64,000 bases of DNA from Campanula takesimana (lineage: Eukaryota; Streptophyta; Magnoliopsida; Asterales; Campanulaceae), in the NCBI GenBank assembly GCA_026119855.1, contig JAOWBW010001596.1:62001-126000 (forward strand), in the 5' to 3' direction. Shown piece after piece: positions 12,401 through 26,500 of the stretch (positions are counted from its first letter, which is position 1; each line of letters begins with the position of its first letter). The notes under the pieces were generated by a model. It was given only the letters and a program-made list of their open reading frames with translations, made no database searches and was not told the DNA's origin. The position numbers were made by a program, and so were the translations under genes.

Positions 12401-14464
12401 AAGCTAAGATTAGATGACGTTGTACGCACAAGAGGACAAAATCGGCTAGAAGTGAGGCTAGGGCCCCGTGCGCATGCCTTGGAGCCAGATACAGATTTTT
12501 GTGTGCAACACACAAGGGACTTTTTAGGGTTTCCCAAGTTTTGTGATGTACTCCTATTTTAACCAGGTGACAGGCAGAAACATTGTTGCTGTGCCATGAG
12601 GCCTAGCTAGAGAGACACAGAGATATTTAAGAGAGGTAGTGCAGCTCTGCAGTGTCCATGGGACACTCGGCTGCATGCATGCTCTCGGACAGTGTGTGTG
12701 GGTGTTCATGGAGAAGTCATGTTTGTGAGAGTGCATGTGCTGTGATTATGACACCATATATTGGTACCATAGTGAATATCATGGCTTGTTAGTGTGGATG
12801 AACTGGTTTACCAAATCTTGTGTTATTTGCTTGTTATTTCTTTCATATGGATCCTTGCATGTTTATTGTTTCTCCATATATACTACTAGGGCTCCAGATT
12901 CCCAACAGTAAGGAAAGTCTCGTTCGGGTTGATGAATGGTTTTCTGTTTGCGAATTATTTATTGGATAAAGATGCTTTTTAGTGGGAAAAATTCACGATT
13001 GCGAGATCGTAGGTTGAAGACCTGCTATGATGTACACAATGCCTTGCAGTTATCTTCCAAGATAGTGATCAACAGGAGCCGTCAGAACATCGCTCCTAGT
13101 AATGGCACTGGAGTTGGGAGCAGTATATAAGGTCAAATTCCAGAAAGTTACCTCCAACTGGGTCCTCACCAACTGAATGGGAGGGATCAAATCCTTGGGG
13201 ATTAATACTCAAGCTTAGGAGTAGACATCCTTGAGAGGAGTGGATTTCTTGTTGGTATTTACCCCCCCCCCCCACACCTACCAAGTATTCAATATCATAA
13301 AGATCCATTTTTCATGTGTTTTCAGTAGGGCAAGCTGCCAACAAGGCTATCTCGGAATTCTTCCCCTACTAGAATATGGAACTCACGTGTCTCTCCTATT
13401 ACATTTCTTTCGTATTACATCTCCTGATATTGGATTTACTGCCAACGAGGCTATCTCGGAATGCTTCGCACACCACGCAGTTCAAGAACCTTGCGTCGGA
13501 TCGTACTTAGTATTTAGTTACTGAAGTTTTTTCTAATCCAGTTGTTTTATCACCTCTCATTGACGAGTCCATACGATGTTTGGTGTTAGCGGACCCCAAA
13601 TTGTTTTAAGACTGAGGCTCTGTTGTTGTTGTTGATTTGTTTTCTTTTCCTTTTTCATGTTTTCATTAAACTACTCCCCTCCTCCCCGCCCTTTAGATAG
13701 CCATATAAATAATAATTGAGTACTAATCAGTAATTATGTATGGCAGGCCACTATTTGCAGGAAGCTTGCTTGGTATCATACATACTTTATTGGATCAATC
13801 AGGACAGGATGAAATACGCATTATTGGATGTCAGGCACTCTTTGACTTAGTGACTAATCAGGCAGGGTCTTTTTGTTCCTTTTCATGTTTTCAGATCATT
13901 ATTTATTTTCTCTGTAGAAATCTACTGCCTCGAGATAGTCCTACAAGTCTCAACCATCACAGAATGCTTTTTTATTTGCAGAGAGACAGTACGTATATGT
14001 TCAACTTTGAAGGCTTGATTCCAAAATTGTGTTCTCTAGCTCAAGAGATGGGAGATGATGAAAGGGTGCTTCATTTGCGATCTGCTGGGCTTCAAACTCT
14101 CTCTTCAATGGTAAACTATCCCATTCACTCATAGTTTCTATGTTTGAAATATTTATTTCTATTAATAACAAATACTCCATCCGTCCCATTTCAAATTGCA
14201 AAATTTGCCATATTAGGTGTCCCACTTAAAATTGCAAAAGCAAAAATGGAATCTTTATAATATTATTTAATCAATGGGACCCACTTGTCTTACATCAAGT
14301 AGCCCACTTAAAATTATATACTTCTCCTTAATTCTCATGCATGATGACGGAGGGAGTATGATTTGTGTATTCATTCGTAACGGATTCATTAGTCTACTCA
14401 AATGACTATAAATGATAAATATGGAGATTGTACAAGGTAATTGGATGACAGTCACTTTTCTGTT

Positions 14465-14525
<61 letters not shown>

Positions 14526-17500
14526 GATCTTATTGTATATTAACAGATAGATCATACAGATTCAGGTTTAATTGAATGATATATAACGTTTGTAATAAAA
14601 TTTATTCATTTTAAAGCTGAGTTCTTCAGCAAGCTCTTGGAAAGTTTTACCTCAAATGGTTGCAGATCCTTTTAAAGTTATATTTTGATTATGGGAGTGC
14701 ATACACGGTTTTTTTATTTTTTAAACTGTCGTATGGTAATGAATTATACCTCAAAGATCTCTGTTGTTTACAGGTTCTGAAAAACATGATACTGTAAAAG
14801 GTGGTACTGTATGGTAAAATTATTTTGTTGGTCTCCCAGGGGCATATAAAAGTATTGCCTAAACTTGATCCATCATGATTCTTAATGTACAAGAAAATCT
14901 TTCTACTTAGATGGCAGTGTAGTGTTATTATAACAAAGACTATTTAGCAATCATCCTCAGTGTGATGTAACATAGATATATCAATTCTTTAAATTCTTGC
15001 CATATGATTGTTTCGTGGTCCTTTAAGCCAGGGTGTTCCTGCTTTATACGATATATGATTTGGTTGTAATACTTATGTATCTTGCTTGATGGTTAATTTT
15101 GTAATTTCGTGGTTGAATATACTTTATTTTGGGTTATATCTGTTACTTCTCTGCTCATTTATCTGACTACCTTTTGCCATAAAATATTTTGGAAACTCAG
15201 ATAAGAATCTTACTATTCTGCAGATTTGGTTCATGAGCGAATTCTCCAATATGTCAGCTGAATTTGATAATGTAAGTCAACTATGACTGATTGTGAATTT
15301 TATGCTGCAAGAGTTTCATTTTTTGGGTCATATTAGTCACTGTTAAATTATCATTTTTTGGGTCAAAAATAATTTTAATGTGTGTGAAAAGAAAGTTTCT
15401 TTTTTGAGGGTGGGTGGATGGTGGGGTAGGGTGGGGGTGGAGGTGGGTGGGTGAGTGGTGGGGGTAGTAGGGGTGGGGGAGGTGTTCAAAAATAATTTTA
15501 ATATGAGTGAAAAGAAGTTTGTTTTTTTTTTTTTTTTTTTTTGGTGGGGGGAGGGGTAGGGGTGGGATGGGTGGTGTGGGAAAGGGGCGAGGCGGAGATG
15601 GATGAGTGTTCAAAAATAATTTTGTGTCATCATTATTTTCCGGAAAATGTTTTCCTTAGGTGGAGGTAAGGAAAACGTTTTCCTTATAAAAGGGGGAAAA
15701 CCATTTTCCAGAAAACATTTTCCCCATTTTCCGGTTCTTAACAAACACCGGAAAATGCGGAAAATGTTTTCCGGAAAACAAACGGAGGCTAAATGTATTG
15801 TAAAATAACCAAACCTATACCGGGTATGGCGGAATTGGAGAGTCCGAGCATCACAGCTGCATAAAATTTTATATCATTAGATAATAGGCAATATCATTTA
15901 TGATGAATGAATTTAAAAACAGTTACGCTGTTTTTGGTTTTGGTTTAAAATCTTCAAAGAATAAAATCCATCCATATTTTCAAACTGCCAATATTTCCAG
16001 TGTATGCCAAGTTTTTCAGTTAGGCTCCGTTTGTTTGGAGGAAAACAGTTTCCGGAAAATGTTTTCCCCATTTTCCGGTGTTTTTTAAGCAACGGAAAAT
16101 GGGGAAGATGTTGTCCGGAAAATGGTTTTCCCACTTTTCTAGGTAAAATGACTTACGGATTTCTCCTCTGTAAGTATTTTTTTCCGGATAATGTTAACAC
16201 CCTCACTCACACACCCAACTCCTCATACAACCCCAAGCTACCCACTCCACCTACACCTCCAACCCCACCCTCTCCATCCATCCCCCCTGCTAGGGATGGC
16301 AATTCGCCCGAACCCGATCCGAACCCGAGGGCGATCGCCCCGAAAAAGTAGGGTTAGGATCACAGTTTTTAAAACCCGCACGGGTTCGGGTCGGGTTCGG
16401 TATTACAATCTGACCCGACCCGAGTGTATAAGTGATATATTTTTATTTTCATATAGGACCTTCTAAGTCAAATTAAGTGTTGTAAATTTATTTTTATAGT
16501 TGTTTGTGAGTGAGGTTTTGATGAGTTAAGACTAATTTGTATAACTCATTCAACTTAAGCTTAAACATAAATTAGGCAAAATCAAATATGGGATGGGAAA
16601 ATTAGATTTTATGCCACTCAGGTCGGGTCGGGTTCGGGTTTCATTAACTTCGGGTCGGGTCACTCTATTTGAGGTTAGGGTCGGGTTCGGTTTTGGAGAA
16701 ACCCGCCCCGTTGCCATCCCTACCCCCTACCCCACCCCGCCCCTACCCCCACCCGCCCACCCCCCAAATTTTGTTTTTTACTCATCTTCAAATTATTTTT
16801 AACAACTCCCCCACCACCCACCCAATCCCCCCCCTCCCAAAAAAAAAAAATCTTTTTTTTCCACTCATATTAAAATTCTTTTTAACACTTCCCCCATCCC
16901 CGCCCCGCTACCTCTCCCCCCGTCCCCTACCCCCCAACCACACGTTGACCTTACCCTCCCTCCCCCCCCCCCCCCGTTCAATTTTTTTTTCTCATATGAA
17001 ATTATTTTCCATAAAACATTTTCCTTGTATTTACCAAACAACCGAAAACATGTTTATGTCATTTTCCGGAAAACATTTTCATTTTCCGGAAGTCGTTTTA
17101 CGCGAAACAAATGGAGCCTTAGTCTCTTATTGTTATGACCATTGAGTAGTTGCTAAATGTCAAAACAAGCCGTTCACGGTTTTTATCTTCTCTTCCTTTT
17201 CTTTTCTGTCAGCAATAGGACATGCTTTATTTATTTTTGTATATGTTTCATGTCACAGGTTGTCTCTGTAGTTTTGGAAAATTTAGGGACTAGAGAGAAG
17301 CCTCATCATCTTGACCAAGATAATCAAGGTAGAGAAAATAGTACAGCGCCAGAACTAAATAAAGTTGAAGACCCGGTTCCTCCACCAGCAGATGCTATGT
17401 CAAGGGCGACTTCTTGGAGGAGGATTGTGACTGATAAAGGAGAAATTAATGTGGCTGTGTAAGTCTTTTTACCGATTCATATAACATCACAATTATGTTT

Positions 17501-20500
17501 CCCTAATATTTTAGAATGTGTCATCCCCACTGTAAGTGTTCTTTTTAAACAGGGATGATGCTAGGAACCCCACCTTTTGGTCCCAGGTTTGCCTGAATAA
17601 CATGGCGAAATTAGCCAAGGAGGCTATAACTGTTAGGCGTATTCTTGAATCCTTATTCCGCCATTTCGACAATAACAATCTGTGGTCTCCTGAAGACGGA
17701 CTTGCCATTTCTGTATTATTGGACATGCAGTTAGTTATGGAAACTTCTGGTACTTGACTTCATCTTAGAGATCTGTCTTCTGTTTCTGTATCTTTATTAA
17801 ACTTTTTCTTGGGAAATGCTGACCAGTGTCCCTTAGACCCTTGTGAAATGTCTGTTTATGGTAATCCACAGTTTTGAAAATTCGTGCACTGGATACATTT
17901 CCCATTGAACTGGTGCATGTTTCCAGTGCATAATGTTTCTTTTTCTTAATGAGTGGCCTGGGGGCGTGATCTTATAAATTCTTTTTGTATTTTATCCAAA
18001 GGAAAGAAGTGTCCTGGGGCACTCCTCAGCAGGACCCTTTCTTAATCATATACTCCCTCGTCCCATAATAAATGTCACACTTGACTTGTCAACTTTTTCA
18101 AGGAATGTGCTTTACTTGTTTGTACATTGCTCGTACAATGTTGAAATTGCACTAAGACACTTTCCTTTTCTAGAAATACAACATTTATTTTTGGACGGAC
18201 CAAAAAGCAAAATGTGACATATATTATGGGACGGAGGGAGTATATATTATTGTTTTCGCCTTTTCTTCGACAATCCCTCTTCTTGGCGAGTATGTCAAGA
18301 AGTCTACCTTGCTAATGATATTGCTGGTATGTTCATTCGCAGGGCAGAACACTCACTACTTATTGTCTTCTTTAATCAAGCACCTTGATCACAGAAATGT
18401 CCTAAAAAGCCCCAATATGCAAATAGAAATCGTCGATGTTGCAACCTGTCTCGCTCAGAGAACGAAGATGCAAGCATCTGTTACTTTAGTCAGTGCAGTT
18501 AGCGATATGATGAGACACCTGCGGAAAAGCATACACTGCTCGCTTGATGATTCAAACCTGGGGGAGGAAGTGATCCAGTGGAACAGGAAATATCAGGATG
18601 CAGTTCATGAGTGCCTCGTGCAGTTGTCACGTAAGGTGACCTGAATTTTTGCTTATTCTTTCTATGCATATTGATTCCTTCTTTCATATGAATACGCTAG
18701 ATTGTTTAGTAAGATTCTTCTTATTTTAGTTACGTTTAGTAGAATTTTAGCTAGACTTCTGCATGATTCATTTTCAGGTGTTATTCCTTTAGTTGTATTG
18801 CGTGAAAGACCGATTCTTTAGACTATGTAGGCTCACCTCAAGAAACTTTTTGAGGTGTTGTGATCTCCAGTTCGCTGAAATTGGAGTGGGCACCTATAAT
18901 CACGTAGTCCTGTCATTTCTTACTTCCCACTTTATCTTCCTTTGTAGAATTCTTTTCCTTTTTTAGTTTGTATGTTTACTCTGTTTTTTGATCAATTAGT
19001 TTCTTGTTTATGAATCTTAAAGATGCTCAAACTAGATGCTCTTTGAAATATAGGTTGGCGACGCTGGCCCTATTCTTGATGTGATGGCTGTGATGCTGGA
19101 AAGTATCTCAAATATTACAGTTATGGCCAGAAACACAATTGCTGCTGTTTATCGTACTGCTCAAATAATTGCGTCTATACCTAATTCATCATATCAGCAT
19201 AAGGCAAGGATAATCTTCAACCTGTATTCTATTGGCTAATACTCCTTCCGTCCCACTAAATAGTTACAGACTTTGTGATTGGCATGAGGATTAAGAAAAA
19301 TGCTATTATAATGGTAGTGGAGTAAGTGTTGTGAGTATGAAAAGTGAGGTAGGGGAGAGAAAGTGGGGTAGGCAATAGTAAGTGGATAGTTGTTGTGAGA
19401 ATCAAAGGTGGGTCCCATTGAATTAAGATGTATTACTCCCTCTGTCCCGGAAAGATAGTCTCATTTTGACTTTTTATGGTCAACAAAAATGATCTTTGAC
19501 CAACCATTGGTGCCGATCTAATAATTCTAGTGAAATTCTAAAATTTGTATTTGATAAATCATTAAGTGATTTATCAATAACAATTTTTAGAATTTCATTG
19601 TGATCATTAAATTGACACCAATGTTTGGTCAAAGTTTATTTTTGTTGACCCTAAAAGTCAAAACGGGACTATCTTTCTGGGAACGGGACTATCTTTCTTG
19701 GAAATCGGGAGTATAATATTTCCATTTTGGGAAAGTGTAGTTTTTAATGGGTCACCCAAATGGGTAAAATGTGTAAATTTTAGCGGAGGGAGTATGTACT
19801 CGTGATTTTTCCCCTTACATTCTTATTTTTTTTCTTTCTTGTTCCACAGGCTTTCCCTGAGGAATTATTCCATCAATTACTTCGCGCTATGGTCTCTCCA
19901 GACTTTCAAACTAGGGTTGGTGCACATCGTGTATTTTCAATTGTTCTCATTCCAACCTCTGTATGCCCTGCCCCAGACTTTGTGGGCCAGTACTCAAAAA
20001 AGGCAGCCGATATTCAAAGGACACTGTCGAGAACAGTCTCGGTCTTTTCTTCTTCAGCTGCTCTATTTGACAAAATAGGAAGAGAGAAAGGCTGCACACG
20101 TGAAAATGTAGAGAAAAAAGATAAAGTTGTAGATGGTCTGGCGAATAGCCCATCGGTACTGAAGAGATTAACCTCAAATTACAGCCGAGTTTATAGTATC
20201 AAAAGGCAGTCATCACCATTAACAACAGAAGAAAATACAACGAGTAAAGTGGATAAAGAATCTGTATGACCAACCTTCGTACCTTGTAATTCTTACCAGG
20301 CATATTAGAAATGCTAATTATTGATTTTGGTTCATTGATGATTCAACAACAGGAGGCAATATCATTGAGGCTGAGTTCCAGACAAATCAACCTACTGCTT
20401 TCTTCAATTTGGGTACAGGCTATCTCTCCTTTGAATACACCAGAAAACTATGAAGCAATTGCTCATACTTTCAGCTTGGTGGTTTTATTTTCACGAGCCA

Positions 20501-23500
20501 AGGTAAGATTTTCTTCATGATTGATTGATAATAAAGTCAAAACCTCTCTCTGATATAAACCACACTACCAGAAATGATAAACGGTGCTCGTACTTTTTCC
20601 TTCGTTTTGTCATTAGCATATCTTCTAAAAGATGTTGATTAATGAATTAATATGGGAACAGGTTCAATAAAACTTTCTCCCACTTCGATGCTCTTCTATT
20701 AGATATATTTCACATTGTGGTGTGATTCCATGTGTATTTGTTTCAATTATTACTGATGTTTTGTATTTTAATTGTCCAATTTTCTGACAAGGTTCTCCTT
20801 TCATATAGAACTCCAGTCAAGAGGCTCTTATCCGAAGTATTCAGTTAGGATTTTCCTTGAGGAGGGTTTGTCTTGATGATAAAGGTAAGTGGTTGCAGTT
20901 ACGTTTGAACTGTTAATAGTTTGAATTTGGTGTTTTCTACTTATACCATGTAACCAAAATATTATTTGATGTCCCTAGAAGGATAGAATAGGATTCACTC
21001 AGGAGGCTTAGTATCCAACTTGAATACGTGTGAATAATTGTCAGGAACAATGACCGTACTCCCAAAGAAACACAACAAGATACAAATAGAGGTTGTGAAC
21101 GTTGTATAAATGAGTTGGGTTCCACCAGCCAAAACCGAAAAAGAAGATACTCCTTTTTTACAAAACAAGTGTCCTATCACTATTTGCACATAGTTCCATG
21201 CCAAGCAAAATTGTGAGACACTTAAATTGGAGGTGGGTCCATAATGAATTTATGGACACAATTCATCCTCTCTGTAGCCTAAAGGAAAATGGACACACTT
21301 TTTGAGACATCTCAATAAGGATTAGTGGACACTTATTTTGTGGAGGGAGTATGATTTATTAGAAAACAGGACGTGGTAACAACATCAACGTAAATCATAT
21401 TGGGACCTTCAACATTAATAAAAGACCGCAAATAATTTCTAATCCTGCTTCCCTCCCAATATTGATGTCCAATTTGCCATTTCCAAGGAAAAAAGTTGAC
21501 TTTCTACTACTTTTGGTAGAACAAATACATAAAATCCTTAATGATCACATTAGATCATTGATTGTAATTTGTGGCATCTTAAGGAAGATTGCCAAGATCT
21601 GTGAGCGCTAGAACGGGTAAATTTCATCTCGGAGATTCTGTTCAATACAAGCCTCAACTCTAAATAAAATTATGGTTCTTTCTATATTTTTCCTCGTTAA
21701 ATACTTTTTGGTTCATTTATTACTTTGTCATTTCCTTATTTCAAAGAAACCGTTATTATTGTTATAATTAATTGTTTTCTCATATCCCACCAAAATAATT
21801 CTGTTGGAATGATATTTTCAGTCACTAATACCCCCACGTTCTACATTATACTTTCAAATTACCCTTCCCAATAACTAAAATATCACCATTCCATTGATGT
21901 CTTACAAACTAAACTTTAAATCACTAATTCATTCACATTCCATTCCGTGCGAACCAAACATGAGCGCTGCCTGAATTCATTCCCATTCTGAATCCCATGG
22001 GAATGAATACAGATTGATTATCCCTTTCCATCTTTTTAATTCCCACGAAGCCAACCCTACCATAGACTTCTAGATCAAAAGTTAAAAGCCAATATCGGGA
22101 TTAGCTCTCAACAACACCTCTCTTAACCTTCATGTTTACTACTTTGGTAAGGTCGATAGGAGTTCTTATTTATGCTGTGATGATTGGACTATCTTAGGAT
22201 ATTCACAACGAGGTATGTTGTTTGATGCATGACTAAACAAATCCTTAACTTAAGGAATGTGATAGATGCATTCCTTAATTTAGTTGGTATTTTTGGTAAA
22301 TTTGTGTATCTTGTTGATGCTATTATATATATACATATAAACATATGTATACATATATATATATATTATTTGTATATTTATTCTAAAACATGTGGCCCAA
22401 CTCATAGTGGTGGAATGGAAGAAAATATACGTTGTCTTTTCATGTTATTCTGTGTTTCTTAGCATTTATGCCTTCTCTCCCCCCTCCCCTCTCCCTCCCT
22501 CCCAATAGATTTGTTTATGGGGAAACATAATAGTGAATAATATGCTTGGTATGAATGGAAAGTTTGAGGTACTAATTATGTTATTGCTGGTACTCTTAAG
22601 TGTTTATTGGCCTGCTATTTGAATCCTATTCATATTCGATTTCGTCGAATATGGGACACCAGAGAAACCTTCTACTCATTCATATGCTTGTTTATTATTT
22701 CGATCCCAGTTAAGTTTTGCTCTTTCCATATCTGTCAGTGTTGGATTCCTTTCAACTTAATGGGTCATATCATTGTGGACAGACTTGTCCAATTTCACCA
22801 ACCTGATGTGATTTCATTCCGCTCCTCTCCCCCTATCTAGATTAACATTTGATCTCAAGTAGCAAAATTGATGCCTTTGTGGTAAAGTTGGAGGTTATGT
22901 ATCTTGAGAAATTTTTGGTAAGCATTTTAAAATTGGTAGCTGTGACTCGTAACATTTCTTCAGTACTAAGAAATTACAAACTTTGCTTGATTGAAGATCA
23001 AGTAAAGTGGAGGTTCCTTAGAAATAATTGAATGACCTAAAATCATGTGTGAATCCTCAGTGCCATTTTCTGCTCGATTAAAGTTGCATGCTTTCTGAGC
23101 AACGGTCTGTAGAGAACCTGAGTACTGCGACTAAGCTAGTTGGAACTTCTTAGCTCTCACTAGTTGTTGATATAGAACCAGAAACAGATTCTGTTCGGTA
23201 CCTCACTATATTTAGCAACATTCATCATCACACCTTAATAACGAACTTACTGGTCTGCACTCCATTGTTATTAAAAATGTGGAAACTTATTACTCCCTCT
23301 GTCCCGCTCGAATTAGGATTCTTTGTCAAGCAATTTATACTTTGACCAATAATTTGAAGAAAAATAATGATGCTAATAAACATTTAAGAATTGTTATTGT
23401 ATCACGATTAATAATAAACTAAATAACTATTTTTAGATTTTTATTAAGATGATTATTTTTCTTCAAATTATTGGTCAAAGTATAAATTACTTGACCAAGA

Positions 23501-26500
23501 ATCCTAATTCGAGCGGGACGGAGGGAGTATCATTTCTTAACTCGTTGTGTGTTCCTACTTTCTGCAGGGCCATTACCCCCATCACGCCGAAGATCGCTCT
23601 TCACTCTGGCAACCTCAATGATAATCATCATAGCTAAAGCATCCAACATTATCCCTCTTTTAGCTTGTGCAAAGGCCGGATTGACGGATGAAACTGTAGG
23701 TGTATAATATTATTGTTATAATTACTATGTGTACTTATTCTGTTTTTGATGCACTCTAATAACATCTATGTTAATGAGCTTCAACAGGTTGATCCTTTTC
23801 TCAGATTGGTAGATGACTGCAAGCTACAGATTGAACTAAACCGTAGTGGTAATGTTTATGGATCAAATGAAGATGATAATGAGGCTTTGAAATCAGTTTC
23901 AGCGATACAAAACACCGGGCAACAGTCGTTAGAATCTTTTGCCTCCATAATAGTGAAAGCGCTCGAGAAATCTTCAGACGTAAATCTCCTAATCAACTGC
24001 ACTCTAAACATCTCAAAATTATGTGTAAACTTTATGATAGCTGAATCTTAAAAGTCTTTTGCAGTCTGAATCTTCAACTTTAAAGCAGCAATTGCTTCAA
24101 AATTTCCTTCCTGATGATGCATGTCCCTTGGGAGCTCAATTATTTATAGAAATGCCAGCTCAAAGCAACAATGTTAAAGATAAGGAAGCTCATGATGAGG
24201 TAATTTCAGGCATTTTTTTTTTCCTGTTTTTTTTTCATCATTTGTTTCATTCCTTGTGATGCCCTTACAAATCTAATCTACAGGTTCCGCATCCGGTATT
24301 CTCAACACATGGTGACGTCCAGTCTGATTCATTTGATAGACAGACAGATTCAGAAGGGCAGCTTAATGTGGATAATCCAAGCGTCTTGAGTGCTAACCAC
24401 TTACTAGATTCGGTAAAGAAACTATCTCCATTTCTATTTTTACAGGTTTATTTTAAGTTAATCTCAATGGAGAAAAGAGTATTTTAGAATAGTATAGAGC
24501 TTGATCTGGATCTGGATCTCTTGGTGGTGGTAGAGGGCCTTTCCACCACAGATCAAGCTGTAAGCATTTTAGATCGGAGAGAACGTCAGGTTGCAGATCA
24601 TCAAATAAATTATGCAAAACCGCTAAATTAGTCATTTTACTCTTTATGTTTTTCAAATGTGGTCACCCTACCTTTTCATGCAATGCCCTCATCCGTGTTC
24701 CAATTTCTTGCAATGTGCTCACTCCATCCACAAAGTCGTTAATGTATTTTCGTCACGTGATGGAATGTGACTAACACCCGTTAAAAAATTAAAGGGTCCA
24801 TCAATAGATTTAACCCAGCACAAGAATAACTGAAAGGCCCTACATTCAAGTCAATGCTAGGCCTTAACGGAAGATCTGACACCACCAAAATACCACCTGG
24901 CTTACGAGTCTGGTCTAGAAAAGCTATAGCCTGGGGAATTCAAGGCTTCATTTGTTTGCTTTATGTTTTCTTTCACTCAAGTTTATATGTTATGTGTTGC
25001 TATGGTGGATATAAACAAAGAATGTGGCATAACCTTATATTGTACGGTACTGTTGTTACTTCCTTTTGAAATCAAATCCCATAAATTGCAAAAAGTCTAG
25101 GTATGCATTAGTTGCAGCTTTTTCCAGGAGAACTTAACCTACTAAACCCAGGGGCATAGACGTGATAATTTTACAAGGGGCAAAGTTTAATCTCCTCTGT
25201 CCCTAAATGAATGTCCATTTTCAAGAAATTTTTGTCCCAAAATGAATGTCTTTTTTGAAAAAAAAAAACTTATCCTATATTTTTACCAATTTTTTTCACT
25301 GGTCTCTTTATACTTACATAATTAAATGTCTGGAAAGTGGATTACAAAAATATTTATGAATCTTTGCCATTAAATTGTATAAAAAGTAGAGATTTTTAGA
25401 GTGTCCCTTAAAAATTTGGACATTCATTTAGGGATGGAAGGAGTACTTATTACTTCCCGGAAAGACTCATTTGACTTTTGATGGTCAACACAAGTGAACT
25501 TTGACCAAATATTAATGTCAATCTAATTGATAAATCATTAAGTGATTTGTCTATACTATAGAGATGATTGGATTGACATTAATGTTTAGTCAAAGTTCAC
25601 TTATGTTGACCATAAAAAGTCAAATGGGACTATCTTTCCGGGATAGAGGGAGGATTTAAAGACATACTGTTAACTAAGGTGGCATTCCTGCAGGTTCCGG
25701 AAACAACAGACCATGTGGGAAGGTTCTCGGTCTCAACCCCACCTCACATAACCTACAAGGAAATGGCTAGCCACTGTGAGGCCCTTATGATGGGAAAGCA
25801 GCAGAAATTGGGCAAATTTGAGAATGACCATCGTGTTCAAGAAACTCTAGTTGACTTGTCAAGCCTGAGTAACAACTACGAAAAGAATGAGCCTGTCAAT
25901 CCCCATTTTGGGCCTGGCTTTCCTCAGGTAGGTAGTTATTCAGTTACAAGTGTAATATCTATGTTTAAATCAGAGCACGCTTCTAAATTCCTTCCTGTCA
26001 TCTAATTCTGCAAGTGGATGGTGCACTTTTGATGATATTACATATGTTTGAACAAGAAGTTTTTCACGAAGGATAGAGGATAAATGAGCATCTTTTTTTA
26101 ACCTTAAAGCAGGATTTCACTTAAAAGCATGTTGCACAGGTTTTTGCCTATAGGTCGATATATGACACATGATATACAGAATTTTTACGTTTGTTTTGGA
26201 GCTCAAGAAAATGTTTGTTTGTTTTTTTTACCTTAGTTGAAACTGGGATGTGATTTACTGCACTGATGCGTATGAATGTGAGGATTTTTTAAGACGACCA
26301 AAGTTTTTTGTGTCTTCTAATTTTTTTAATTTTTTTTAATTTGTTACCATACTAAAGATCCCGGGAAAGTTCCATCATATATTGACCAACTACCTAGTCT
26401 ATTACAAGGTGGGACACAACGGGGGAGGGGAAATCGAAACCAAGACCTTTCCTAAGGATAGTGGAGCTCAGTACTCTAGAGTTGAAGCTTTGTGGTGTGA

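Larger units (their letters stand above)
19204..19849 (+). other. Intron 10, GC-AG type
   Basis: The exon ends CATAAG and the intron begins GCAAGG, a good GC-donor consensus; it ends TTCCACAG. The joint restores the conserved HKAFPEELFHQLL frame. No nearby GT donor keeps the frame. Confidence 0.8.

Noticed and set aside
16669..17145. Pro-rich 158-codon frame
   Set aside because: Spans the edge of two nested MITEs; C-rich low complexity.
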